In this document: positions 53,802-61,789 of the stretch, piece after piece
How positions within the stretch are numbered: position 1 is the first letter of the stretch
Layout: each line of letters starts with the position of its first letter
NCBI GenBank assembly: GCA_030147805.1
Contig: JASBUR010000048.1
Span: 1-63,982, forward strand
DNA length: 63,982 nucleotides
Source: Sphingomonadaceae bacterium
GTDB lineage: Bacteria; Pseudomonadota; Alphaproteobacteria; Sphingomonadales; Sphingomonadaceae
Reading direction: 5' to 3'
Translations under genes and position numbers: made by a program
The notes under the pieces: model-generated
Told to the model about the DNA's origin: nothing
Databases searched by the model: none
The model's input: the letters and a program-made list of their open reading frames with translations, nothing else

Positions 53802-55070
53802 TCAGACCAGTTTCATCGCCAGCGACGCGTTGGTGCCGCCGAAGCCGAAGCTGTTGTTGAGCACCGCGCGGATCTTGCGCTCGCGCGCCTGGTTGGGGAC
53901 GAGATCGACGCCCTGGCAGCCGTCCGACGGATTTTCGAGGTTGATCGTCGGCGGCGCGACCTGGTCGCGCATCGCCAGCAGGCAGAAGATCGCCTCGACC
54001 GCGCCGGCGCCGCCGAGCAGGTGGCCGATCGCCGACTTGGTCGACGACATCGACACATTGTCCATCGCCGAGCCGAACAGCCGGCGCACCGCGCCGAGCT
54101 CGATCTCGTCGCCGAGCGGCGTCGAGGTGCCGTGCGCGTTGATATAGTCGATGTCGGACGGCGCAAAGCCGGCCTTCTTGAGCGCATTCTGCATGGCGCG
54201 GAAGCCGCCCTGCCCTTCCTCGTGCGGCGCGGTGACATGATAGGCATCGCCGGTCAGGCCGTAACCGACGAGCTCGCCGTAGATCTTGGCGCCGCGCTTC
54301 TTGGCGCGCTCATACTCCTCGAGCACGACGACGCCGGCGCCCTCGCCCATCACGAAGCCGTCGCGGTCGCGGTCATAGGGGCGCGATGCGCGCTCGGGTT
54401 CGTCGTTGAACGCCGTCGACAGCGCACGCGCCTGCGCGAAGCCGGCGATGCCGAGCGGGCAGATCGCGCTCTCGGCGCCGCCGGCGAGCATGATGTCGGC
54501 ATCGTCGAGCGCGATCATCCGCGCCGCGTCGCCGATCGAATGCGCGCCGGTCGAGCAGGCGGTGACCACCGCGTGATTGGGTCCGCGCAGGCCGTGCTTG
54601 ATCGACACCTGCCCCGAGACGAGATTGATGAGGCGGCCGTGCACGAAGTGCGGGCTGACGCGGCGCGGCCCCTTCTCGTGCAGGACGATCGATTCCTTCT
54701 CGATGCCCGGCAGGCCGCCGATGCCCGACCCGATCGACACGCCGGCGCGGAACGATTCCTCCTCGCTGAGGTCGGTCAGGCCCGCATCCTCGATCGCCTG
54801 GCCGGCGGCGTCGATGCCGAACTGGATGAACAGATCGACCTGGCGCTGCACCTTGTGGTCGACGCGCCTGTTGACGTCCCAGGTACCGTTGGTGCCGTCG
54901 CCGGTCTTCACTTCGGCGGCGATCTTGCAGGTATAGCCTTCGCCCGAGGCATCGAAGCGCGTCAGGCGGCCTGCGCCCGACTTTCCGGCGAGAATGTTCG
55001 ACCAGCTGGTTTCCACGTCGCCGCCGAGCGGCGTTACGAGGCCCAATCCAGTGATGACGACACGACGCAT
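53802..55070 (-). CDS. fabF: 3-oxoacyl-ACP synthase II
   Basis: FabF extends acyl-ACP by condensation with malonyl-ACP. The 422-residue thiolase-fold enzyme has the catalytic Cys in VTACSTGAHSIGDA (about 164-177), a first His in NAHGTSTPLGDEIE and a second in SAIGHLLGGAGAVE, then FGFGGTNASLAMK at the C-terminus. It begins MRRVVITGLGLVTPLGGD. It follows acpP after 92 bases that include a strong hairpin. Confidence 0.97.
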   Translation of the reverse strand: MRRVVITGLGLVTPLGGDVETSWSNILAGKSGAGRLTRFDASGEGYTCKIAAEVKTGDGTNGTWDVNRRVDHKVQRQVDLFIQFGIDAAGQAIEDAGLTDLSEEESFRAGVSIGSGIGGLPGIEKESIVLHEKGPRRVSPHFVHGRLINLVSGQVSIKHGLRGPNHAVVTACSTGAHSIGDAARMIALDDADIMLAGGAESAICPLGIAGFAQARALSTAFNDEPERASRPYDRDRDGFVMGEGAGVVVLEEYERAKKRGAKIYGELVGYGLTGDAYHVTAPHEEGQGGFRAMQNALKKAGFAPSDIDYINAHGTSTPLGDEIELGAVRRLFGSAMDNVSMSSTKSAIGHLLGGAGAVEAIFCLLAMRDQVAPPTINLENPSDGCQGVDLVPNQARERKIRAVLNNSFGFGGTNASLAMKLV

Positions 55071-55102
55071 GGGGCATTTCCCTTCTCGCGGGGCAGATAG
55101 AC

Positions 55103-55136
55103 GAACGGCTCCCCGGCCTTAGCCGGAGAGCCGTTC
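55103..55136 (-). terminator. Strong intercistronic hairpin between acpP and fabF
   Basis: A 15-position stem with one mismatch (55103-55117 with 55122-55136; GAACGGCTCCCCGGC) closes on a 4-base loop, 26 bases after the acpP stop. There is no U-tract. It is likely an attenuator or a 3'-end stabiliser that makes acpP mRNA more abundant than fabF mRNA. Confidence 0.65.
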
Positions 55137-55162
55137 CAAGTCACGTAGTAGACGCATCCAGC

Positions 55163-55402
55163 TTAGCTGGCGGCGTGCTCCTGGATGTAGCTGATCGCGT
55201 CCTTCACGGTGAGGATCTTCTCAGCCGCGTCGTCGGGGATCTCGACACCGAACTCTTCCTCGAACGCCATGACCAGCTCGACAGTGTCGAGGCTGTCGGC
55301 GCCGAGATCGTCGATGAAGCTGGCGTCCTCGGTGACCTTGTCGGCCTCGACGCCCAGATGCTCCACAACGATCTTCTTAACGCGCTCTGCGACGTCGCTC
55401 AT
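55163..55402 (-). CDS. acpP: Acyl carrier protein
   Basis: ACP carries growing acyl chains on a phosphopantetheine arm. The 79-residue (78-80 in the family) acidic protein has the attachment Ser in [11 protein letters not shown] (S37) and begins [22 protein letters not shown] 55402 is chosen by family length; the frame stays open to 55438. The modifying enzyme AcpS is at 14367-14771. A candidate own promoter lies upstream and a strong hairpin downstream. Confidence 0.97.
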   Translation of the reverse strand: MSDVAERVKKIVVEHLGVEADKVTEDASFIDDLGADSLDTVELVMAFEEEFGVEIPDDAAEKILTVKDAISYIQEHAAS

Positions 55403-55434
55403 GAGATAGTCCCTTCGTTGATCTTCGGCCCCAG

Positions 55435-55463
55435 CCACTAGCTTTGCCTCACAACGCTGACAA
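55435..55463 (-). promoter_or_regulatory. Candidate acpP promoter
   Basis: On the minus strand TTGTCA (55463-55458) and TAGTGG (55440-55435) are 17 bp apart, in the gap after fabG. It would give acpP its own transcript, as is known in Escherichia coli. Confidence 0.4.
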
Positions 55464-55489
55464 GCCCCAGACGTTGCGCAAGCGTGCGG

Positions 55490-56227
55490 CTATATCATCG
55501 CCATCCCGCCATTCACATGCAGCGTCTGCCCGGTGACATATGCTGCCTCGCGCGACGCGAGATACACGATCGCGGCGGCGATCTCTTCTCCCGTGCCCAT
55601 GCGGCCGGCCGGAATCCGCGCGTTGAGCGCCGCCTTCTGCGCTTCGGGAAGCGCGTCGGTCATCGCCGAGACGATGAAGCCGGGCGCCACGCAGTTGATC
55701 GTGACGTTGCGGCTGGCGACTTCCTGCGCCATCGCCTTCGACATGCCGATCAGGCCAGCCTTCGACGCGGCATAGTTCGCCTGCCCGGGATTGCCGGTGA
55801 CGCCGACGACCGAGGTCACCGAGATGATGCGGCCGAAACGCGCCTTCATCATCGGCTTCATCGCCGCGCGGGCGAGGCGGAATGCCGCCTCGAGGTTCAC
55901 GCGGATGACCTGATCCCACTCCTCGTCCTTCATCCGCATCGCCAGATTGTCGCGCGTGACGCCGGCGTTGTTGACGAGGATGTCGAGCCCGCCCATCGCC
56001 TCGACCGCCTGCGGTACCAGCGCATCGACCGCTGCGGCGTCGGACAGGTTGCACGGCAGCACCACCGCGTCACCGCCGATTTCGTCGGCCAGCGACTGCA
56101 GCGTCTCGGCCCGCGTCCCCGACAGCGCGACGCGGGCACCCTGCGCGGCCAGCCCGCGCGCCACCGCCGAACCGATGCCTCCCGAGGCGCCGGTGACCAG
56201 CGCCTTCATGCCGGTAAGGTCGAACAT
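55490..56227 (-). CDS. fabG: 3-oxoacyl-ACP reductase
   Basis: FabG reduces 3-oxoacyl-ACP with NADPH. The 245-residue short-chain dehydrogenase has the cofactor motif VTGASGGIGSAV (about 11-22), NNAGVTRDNLAMRMKDEEW and the Ser-Tyr-Lys triad with YAASKAG. The C-terminal HVNGGMAMI is typical. It lies 54 bases after fabD on the same strand. Confidence 0.97.
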   Translation of the reverse strand: MFDLTGMKALVTGASGGIGSAVARGLAAQGARVALSGTRAETLQSLADEIGGDAVVLPCNLSDAAAVDALVPQAVEAMGGLDILVNNAGVTRDNLAMRMKDEEWDQVIRVNLEAAFRLARAAMKPMMKARFGRIISVTSVVGVTGNPGQANYAASKAGLIGMSKAMAQEVASRNVTINCVAPGFIVSAMTDALPEAQKAALNARIPAGRMGTGEEIAAAIVYLASREAAYVTGQTLHVNGGMAMI

Positions 56228-56281
56228 CCTCAGTCCTTTCTTTGATCGTCATCCTGACGCACGCCGGAGGACATGCGTCGG

Positions 56282-57220
56282 TTAGAGCGTGGCTGCGAAG
56301 GCCTCGATATCCGCCATGGTGACCAGGCTGACCGGCGTGGCGTCGGGCTCGATGCGCTTGATCATCGGCCCGAGCACCTTGCCGCCGAACTCGACGAAGG
56401 TACCGACGCCGAGCCCGGCCATCGCCGCGACGCTCTCGCGCCAGCGCACCATGCCGGTGACCTGCTCGAAGAGCAGGCGGCGGATGTCGTCGGGGGCGGC
56501 GACGGGTGCCGCGGTGACGTTGGCGATCAGCGGCACGAAGGGTGCGCGCAGGTCGGCCTCGGCGAGCGCCTTGGCCATCGCCTCGGCGGCGGGCTGCATC
56601 AGCGCGCAGTGGAAGGGCGCCGAGACCGGCAGCAGGATGCCGCGCTTGGCGCCCATGGTCTTGGCGATCTCGATGGCGCGCTCGACCGCGGCCTTGTGGC
56701 CCGAAATGACCACCTGACCGGGGGCGTTGTCGTTCGCCGCCGAACAGACCTCGCCCTCGGCCCCCTCGGCGGCGGCCGCCTGCGCGGGCGCGAGGTCGAG
56801 GCCGAGCAGCGCCGCCATCGCGCCGACGCCGACCGGCACCGCCGCCTGCATCGCCTGGCCGCGCAACTTCAGCAGCCGGGCGGTCTGCGCCAGCGTCAGC
56901 GAGCCGGCGGCGCACAGCGCGCTATATTCGCCGAGCGAGTGGCCCGCGACATAGTCGGCCTTGTCGGCGAGGGTGACGCCTCCCTCGCGCTCGAGCACGC
57001 GCAGCGCCGCGATCGACGCCGCCATGATCGCCGGCTGAGCGTTTTCGGTCAGCGTCAGCTGATCCTCGGGGCCCTCGAACATCAGCAGGGACAGCTTCTG
57101 CCCGAGCGCGTCGTCGACCTCCTGAAAGACCTCGCGCGCGGCGGGCGACGCGTCGGCGAGCGCCTTGCCCATGCCGACGGCCTGGCTGCCCTGCCCCGGA
57201 AATACGAATGCGCGGCTCAT
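56282..57220 (-). CDS. fabD: Malonyl-CoA:ACP transacylase
   Basis: FabD moves malonyl from CoA to ACP. The 312-residue product begins MSRAFVFPGQGSQAVGMG, with GQGSQ (9-13), catalytic Ser in AGHSLGEYSALC (S95), an Arg in KLRGQAMQAA (about 117) and a His in SAPFHCALM (about 202). ATG 57220 has GGAG 5 bases upstream; GTG at 57223 is adjacent. It is the first gene of the fabD-fabG-acpP-fabF-mltG cluster; the 263-base upstream gap is shared with a divergent TPR gene. Confidence 0.96.
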   Translation of the reverse strand: MSRAFVFPGQGSQAVGMGKALADASPAAREVFQEVDDALGQKLSLLMFEGPEDQLTLTENAQPAIMAASIAALRVLEREGGVTLADKADYVAGHSLGEYSALCAAGSLTLAQTARLLKLRGQAMQAAVPVGVGAMAALLGLDLAPAQAAAAEGAEGEVCSAANDNAPGQVVISGHKAAVERAIEIAKTMGAKRGILLPVSAPFHCALMQPAAEAMAKALAEADLRAPFVPLIANVTAAPVAAPDDIRRLLFEQVTGMVRWRESVAAMAGLGVGTFVEFGGKVLGPMIKRIEPDATPVSLVTMADIEAFAATL

Positions 57221-57486
57221 CACGGCTCCTCGTTCTTTTCGTTCGGCCGCGGCTTAGGGTGCGCGACATCGTTTCGCAAGACAGGGGCCAACGAAGCTAT
57301 TTGCGTCTGTGTCGCGATTGGATAAGGTCCGCACCGCTTTGCGGGACGGGCACGGTTCGGCCGTTCATCCAGCGGCCATTCGCTTTATCTATAGTGGGGG
57401 CGTCCGACGCCCCCGACTGATAGGGCAGTGCGTCGAGGGATTGCGGCCTCCCGGGGCTCGCGACACCGATAACGAAGAGGACAGAC

Positions 57487-58602
57487 ATGAAGCTTGTTTC
57501 CCGTCTCGCCATCGTCGCAGCGATCGGCCTCGCCGCGCCGCTCGGCTCGGTCGCCTACGCCCAGGCGGTTTCGGCCGCCGTCGGCAAGGCGCTGCAGAGC
57601 GCGTCGAGCGCCGCCGGCCGTGGCAACACCGCAGCCGCGACCGCAGCGGTCAACCAGGCGCGCGCGGCCGCCAAGACGCCCGCCGAGCGCAAGAAGGTCG
57701 CCGAGATGGCGGCCTATGTCTACACGCGGGGCGGCCAGTTCAGCCGCGCAGCTTCGGAGCTCGAATCGGTCGGCGCCTCGCCGCGCCAGCTCGCGCCGCT
57801 CTATTATCGCGCCGGCCAGTACAGCAAGGCGATCGCCGCGGCGAACCGCGCCGGCGGCACCGACATGCAGGTCATCGTCGGCCAGTCCTATCTGAAGACC
57901 GGCGAGAACGCGAAGGCGGTCGGCGTCTACGAGAAGCTGTCGCGCAGCAACCCGAAGTATCTCGAGAATCTCGCCGCCGCGCAGTACAAGTCGGGCGACA
58001 AGAAGGCCTATCTCGCCACCACCGAGAAGCTGATCCGCTTCGACCCGTCGCCGGCGCGCTGGAAGACGCTGCTCGTCGATCTGAAGCAGGAGAAGATGTC
58101 GCGCGAAGCCAAGCTCGCGCTCTTCCAGCTGATGCGCGAGACCAACAACATCAGCCGCCCGGAGGATTTCGCCGAATTCGCCAAGCTGGCGATCGTATCG
58201 AACCAGCCGGGCGTCGCCAAGCGCGCGCTCGACGAGGCGAAGGCGGCGGGCGCGGTACCGGCGACCGACCAGCAGGGCCTGGCGCTGCTCAACGCCGCGA
58301 CCCAGCGCGCCGCCGAGGCGCAGGCCGCGCTGCCCAAGCTTCCGGCCACGCCGACGGGCTTCATGACCGCGGGCAACACCTACATGGGCCTCGGCGACTA
58401 TCCCAAGGCGGTGGGCGCCTATGCCAAGGTGGCGGTCGGCAGCTCGCCGCAGGCCGACCAGGCGCGCCTGCTGCTCGGCATCAGCCAGGTCCGCGCCGGC
58501 CAGGCGGCTGCCGCCCGCAAGACCTTCGGCACCATCGCGCCGACGAGCACGTTCAAGGACGTGGCCTCGCTGTGGTCGCTCTATGCGAGCAGCCGCGGCT
58601 AG
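57487..58602 (+). CDS. Periplasmic TPR-like repeat protein
   Basis: The 371-residue protein has a signal peptide (about 1-26, ending VAYAQA) and helical repeats of the TPR type throughout (RKKVAEMAAYVYTRGGQFSRAASELESV, LAPLYYRAGQYSKAIAAANRA, QVIVGQSYLKTGENAKAVGVYEKL, and TAGNTYMGLGDYPKAVGAYAKVA). It should be a periplasmic scaffold. No enzyme domain is seen and I do not recognise a named family. A GGGGGCGTC hairpin lies in its 5' leader. It precedes the ribosomal rpsF operon but that has its own candidate promoter. Confidence 0.82.
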   Translation: MKLVSRLAIVAAIGLAAPLGSVAYAQAVSAAVGKALQSASSAAGRGNTAAATAAVNQARAAAKTPAERKKVAEMAAYVYTRGGQFSRAASELESVGASPRQLAPLYYRAGQYSKAIAAANRAGGTDMQVIVGQSYLKTGENAKAVGVYEKLSRSNPKYLENLAAAQYKSGDKKAYLATTEKLIRFDPSPARWKTLLVDLKQEKMSREAKLALFQLMRETNNISRPEDFAEFAKLAIVSNQPGVAKRALDEAKAAGAVPATDQQGLALLNAATQRAAEAQAALPKLPATPTGFMTAGNTYMGLGDYPKAVGAYAKVAVGSSPQADQARLLLGISQVRAGQAAAARKTFGTIAPTSTFKDVASLWSLYASSRG

Positions 58603-58604
58603 GG

Positions 58605-58633
58605 TTGCATTAGACCCTGGATTGCGCCATAGG
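58605..58633 (+). promoter_or_regulatory. Candidate promoter of the rpsF-rpsR-rplI operon
   Basis: TTGCAT (58605-58610) and CATAGG (58628-58633) are 17 bp apart. The predicted start near 58640 gives a leader of about 100 nt, which contains a hairpin at 58645-58670. Confidence 0.45.
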
Positions 58634-58644
58634 GCGCACCGGTT

Positions 58645-58675
58645 CCGGCGGCAGCTCACCCTGCCGCCGGTTTCC
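58645..58675 (+). terminator. Hairpin in the rpsF leader or terminator of the TPR gene
   Basis: A 10-bp stem (CCGGCGGCAG with CTGCCGCCGG, 6-base loop) is followed by TTTCC. It can be the terminator of the upstream gene or, if the promoter just before it is used, a leader structure of the ribosomal operon. The sequence does not separate these. Confidence 0.5.
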
Positions 58676-58743
58676 GTTTCGAAGCAGGCCGGAGGGGCGA
58701 CGGAGTGGCCGTCGTCAGCGATCGGCAAGAGGAGAAGACGAAC

Positions 58744-59244
58744 ATGCCGTTGTACGAGCATGTCTTCCTGGCGCGCCAAGATCTGGCGACGAACCAGGTC
58801 GACGGCCTCTCGGAGGCGCTTACCAAGATTATCGAAGACGGCCAGGGCAAGGTCACCAAGACCGAATATTGGGGCCTGCGCAGCCTTGCCTACCGCATCG
58901 CGAAGAACCGCAAGGCGCATTATGTGCTGCTCAACGTCGACGCCCCGGCACCGGCCGTGGCGGAGCTCGAGCGCCAGGTCGGCCTCAACGAGGACATCAT
59001 CCGCTTCCAGACCATCCGCGTCGACGCGCATGAGAGCGAGCCGTCGGCGATGATGCGCAAGAGCGACCGCGACGAGCGCGGTGGCCGTGGCGGACGTGGC
59101 GGTGGCTTCCGCGGCGACCGCGGCCCGCGCGAAGATCGCGGCCCGCGTGAGGACCGCGGTCCGCGCGAGGACCGGGGTCCGCGTCCTGATGGTGGCTTCG
59201 GTGGTGATCGCGCGCCGCGCGCCGCCGCCGGCGGCGAGGAGTAA
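58744..59244 (+). CDS. rpsF: 30S ribosomal protein S6 with basic repeat tail
   Basis: S6 binds the central domain of 16S rRNA as a dimer with S18. The 166-residue product has the S6 fold in its first 95 residues ([20 protein letters not shown], then [26 protein letters not shown]) and a long basic Arg/Gly tail with DRGPRE repeats (residues 125-148). The family is normally about 95-135 residues, and long tails occur in alphaproteobacteria. ATG 58744 has AGGAGA 8 bases upstream. Confidence 0.95.
   Translation: MPLYEHVFLARQDLATNQVDGLSEALTKIIEDGQGKVTKTEYWGLRSLAYRIAKNRKAHYVLLNVDAPAPAVAELERQVGLNEDIIRFQTIRVDAHESEPSAMMRKSDRDERGGRGGRGGGFRGDRGPREDRGPREDRGPREDRGPRPDGGFGGDRAPRAAAGGEE
59116..59187 (+). 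repeat. Four tandem 18-bp units in the S6 tail
   Basis: Units begin at 59116, 59134, 59152 and 59170 and read GACCGCGGCCCGCGCGAA with small changes, mostly silent. They encode DRGPRE three times and DRGPRP once. The copy number may vary by slippage. Confidence 0.85.
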
Positions 59245-59250
59245 TCGAAT

Positions 59251-59475
59251 ATGGCACGGCCGTTTTTCCGCCGGCGCAAGAGCTGCCCCTTCTCGGGCGC
59301 CAACGCACCGAAGATCGACTATAAGGACGTCCGCCTGCTTCAGGGCTTCGTCTCTGAGCGGGGCAAGATCGTCCCGTCGCGCATCACCGCGGTGTCCACC
59401 AAGAAGCAGCGCGAGCTGGCCAAGGCGATCAAGCGCGCCCGCCACCTCGGCCTGCTTCCGTACCTCGTGAAGTAG
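59251..59475 (+). CDS. rpsR: 30S ribosomal protein S18
   Basis: S18 binds the 30S platform with S6. The 74-residue product begins [16 protein letters not shown] and has [20 protein letters not shown] and [22 protein letters not shown], the family core. It follows rpsF by six bases. Confidence 0.97.
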   Translation: MARPFFRRRKSCPFSGANAPKIDYKDVRLLQGFVSERGKIVPSRITAVSTKKQRELAKAIKRARHLGLLPYLVK

Positions 59476-59486
59476 GAGAAGCAGAC

Positions 59487-60098
59487 ATGGCAGCCATGGA
59501 TGTGATCCTGCTCGAGCGCGTCGAAAAGCTCGGCAACATCGGCGACGTCGTCGCGGTGAAGCCCGGCTTCGCGCGCAACTACCTCCTGCCGAACGGCAAG
59601 GCGCTGCGCGCCAACGAGGCCAACCGCAAGCGGTTCGAATCGAACCGCGCGCAGATCGAGGCCGACAACGCCAGCCGGCGTGCGACGGCCGAGACCGACG
59701 CCAAGGGCATCGAGGGCAAGAAGCTGGTGCTGATCCGGCAGGCGTCGAACACCGGCGCGCTGTACGGCTCGGTGTCGGCGCGCGACCTCGCCGAGGCGCT
59801 CGTTGCCGACGGCGCCAAGGTGGCGAAGAACCAGATCCAGCTCGACACGCCGATCAAGGCGCTGGGCCTGCACGACGTCCGCGTCGCGCTGCACCCGGAA
59901 GTGTCGGTGATGGTTCAGGTCAACGTCGCCCGCTCGCCCGAGGAGGCCGAACTCCAGAGCCAGGGCGTCGACATCAACGCCCAGTTCTTCGAGCGCGACG
60001 AAGCCGGCTTCACCGAGGATTATGACGCCGGCGCCGAGCCGGGCGTCCCGTCGGACGAAGCCGCCGAAGGCGAGACGACCGAGACCGACGAAGCCTGA
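59487..60098 (+). CDS. rplI: 50S ribosomal protein L9 with acidic tail
   Basis: L9 binds 23S rRNA and reaches out from the L1 side of the 50S subunit. The 203-residue product has the N-terminal domain ([37 protein letters not shown] from residue 4), the connecting helix and the C-terminal domain (about 78-150, with [17 protein letters not shown]). A strongly acidic tail follows (residues 152-203). The family is usually about 150 residues. It follows rpsR by 11 bases. Confidence 0.95.
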   Translation: MAAMDVILLERVEKLGNIGDVVAVKPGFARNYLLPNGKALRANEANRKRFESNRAQIEADNASRRATAETDAKGIEGKKLVLIRQASNTGALYGSVSARDLAEALVADGAKVAKNQIQLDTPIKALGLHDVRVALHPEVSVMVQVNVARSPEEAELQSQGVDINAQFFERDEAGFTEDYDAGAEPGVPSDEAAEGETTETDEA

Positions 60099-60121
60099 CG
60101 GGCTTTTCCGCTTTCGACACA

Positions 60122-60151
60122 GAACGGCCGCGCAGCGATGCGCGGCCGTTC
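60122..60151 (+). terminator. Hairpin after rplI
   Basis: A perfect 12-bp stem (GAACGGCCGCGC with its complement, 6-base loop) begins 23 bases past the rplI stop. It lacks a U-tract, so its strength as a terminator is uncertain. Confidence 0.6.
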
Positions 60152-60264
60152 GTCGTTGATGGGCTGCCGACCGTGCCGCGATGCGCCCTCTTGCAGGACT
60201 TGTCGGGCTCGGCCGGCCATGATGTAAGTCGGAATGCGACATCGCGTTGCGGCGGAGGGAGTCT

Positions 60265-61758
60265 GTGAACGGCGAGGCGCTCACGCGGATCGGCGGCGAA
60301 TATGCCGATCGCGCGCGCGAACAGAGGTTCAGGGCAGACCGGCTACCGGAAACGCTCCGCCATGCCCGTATCCTGTTCACCCTCTCGGCCGTTCTCAACG
60401 CGCTGTTCCTGATCAGCGACTGGCGCTTCGCCGGCACCGGCCATTTCTGGGTCGCGGTCCCGGCGCGGGGCGTCGTCATCGCGATCGCGCTCGTCTGCCT
60501 GGCGCTGATCGGCCGCTGCCGCAGCTTCGCCGCCGCCGAACGGGTGATGCTCGGCTGGATGTGGATCAACGGCGCCGCGGTCGGCCTGCTCGTCACCTCG
60601 CAAAGCGACATCGCCTTCTTCGTGGTGATGATGCTGCCGGCGGTCTACTGGCTGGCGGTGCCGGGCTCGTTCGCGGCGGTGGCGGCGTCGGGAATCGGCT
60701 GCAGCGCGATGATGCTCGCCGGCTATCTGCTGCCCGACCCGAACCATCCGACCGCCATCGGCTTCGTCATGGCGATGGTGATGTTCAACGCCATGCTGTG
60801 GATCGTCCAGCGCCGCTACAACCGGCTGCTCCGCATCGAGGCGTTGAGCAACGAACGGTTGCGGCAGAGCCGTCAGGCGCTCGAGACGGTGTTCATGGCC
60901 AGCCCGGTCCCGATGATCGTCAATTCGCGGCGGACGGGGCGGATGATCTACGTCAACGATCTGGCGCGGCGATTCTTCGGCGAGGACGAAGCCGCGCTGC
61001 GGATGAAGACGCTGCAGCACCTGTTCGTCAGCGAGCATGATCGCGAGAAGGTGGTGCGCACCGTCGAGGCGACCGGCAGCGTCCACAGCGTCGAATTGCA
61101 GGTTCGCGATCCCAAGGGACGCATTCGCGACATGCTGGTCTCGACGGTCGGCGTCGACGTCGGCGACGAGCCGGCGTGGATGACGGGCGTCATCGACATC
61201 ACGCGCATGAAGGCGGTCGAGGCCAATCTCGCTCGCCTCGCCAGCACCGACGATCTGACCGGCCTCGCGAACCGCAGCCGCTTTTTCTCCGCCGCCGACG
61301 CGGCGGTGGCGGTCGCGCACGAGGAAGGCGGCGCCCTCGGGGTGATGATGATCGACCTCGACCATTTCAAGCGCGTCAACGACAATCACGGCCACGACGC
61401 CGGCGACCGCGCGCTGAAGGCGATCGGGGCGCTGCTGGCCGCGCATCTCCCCGTCGACGCAGTCACGGCACGGCTCGGCGGCGAGGAGTTCGCGGTGCTG
61501 ATGCCGGGCTTCAGCGGCGGGCGGCTAGCGGCTGCGGCGGAGAGCCTGCGCGCTGCGGTCGAGAGCTGCGACGCGTCCGATATCGCCGCCGGGGTGCATT
61601 TCAGCTGCAGCATCGGCTTGTCGGAACTTCGCGCCGGCGAGCCGAGCGTCGAGGCGGCGCTGTCGCGCGCCGACCGGGCGCTCTACGCCGCCAAACGTGC
61701 CGGCCGCAACTGCGTGCGCAGCGCCGAGCCCGCGGGCCTCGCCGGCAACCTTGCCTGA
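60265..61758 (+). CDS. Membrane-bound PAS-GGDEF diguanylate cyclase
   Basis: The 497-residue protein has about six membrane segments (about 38-182), then a PAS domain (about 205-318; VFMASPVPMIVNSRRTGRMIYVN) and a GGDEF domain (about 325-490) with the metal strand GVMMIDLDHFKRVNDNHGHDAGD and the active-site variant GGEEF (405-409), which is usually active. The RxxD inhibitory site is absent. It should make cyclic di-GMP under a membrane or redox signal. GTG 60265 is chosen for its GGAGGG 8 bases upstream; the frame is open to 60247. Confidence 0.88.
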   Translation: MNGEALTRIGGEYADRAREQRFRADRLPETLRHARILFTLSAVLNALFLISDWRFAGTGHFWVAVPARGVVIAIALVCLALIGRCRSFAAAERVMLGWMWINGAAVGLLVTSQSDIAFFVVMMLPAVYWLAVPGSFAAVAASGIGCSAMMLAGYLLPDPNHPTAIGFVMAMVMFNAMLWIVQRRYNRLLRIEALSNERLRQSRQALETVFMASPVPMIVNSRRTGRMIYVNDLARRFFGEDEAALRMKTLQHLFVSEHDREKVVRTVEATGSVHSVELQVRDPKGRIRDMLVSTVGVDVGDEPAWMTGVIDITRMKAVEANLARLASTDDLTGLANRSRFFSAADAAVAVAHEEGGALGVMMIDLDHFKRVNDNHGHDAGDRALKAIGALLAAHLPVDAVTARLGGEEFAVLMPGFSGGRLAAAAESLRAAVESCDASDIAAGVHFSCSIGLSELRAGEPSVEAALSRADRALYAAKRAGRNCVRSAEPAGLAGNLA

Positions 61759-61789
61759 CTTCGCGCCGTTCGCGCGTTAAAGACCCCGC

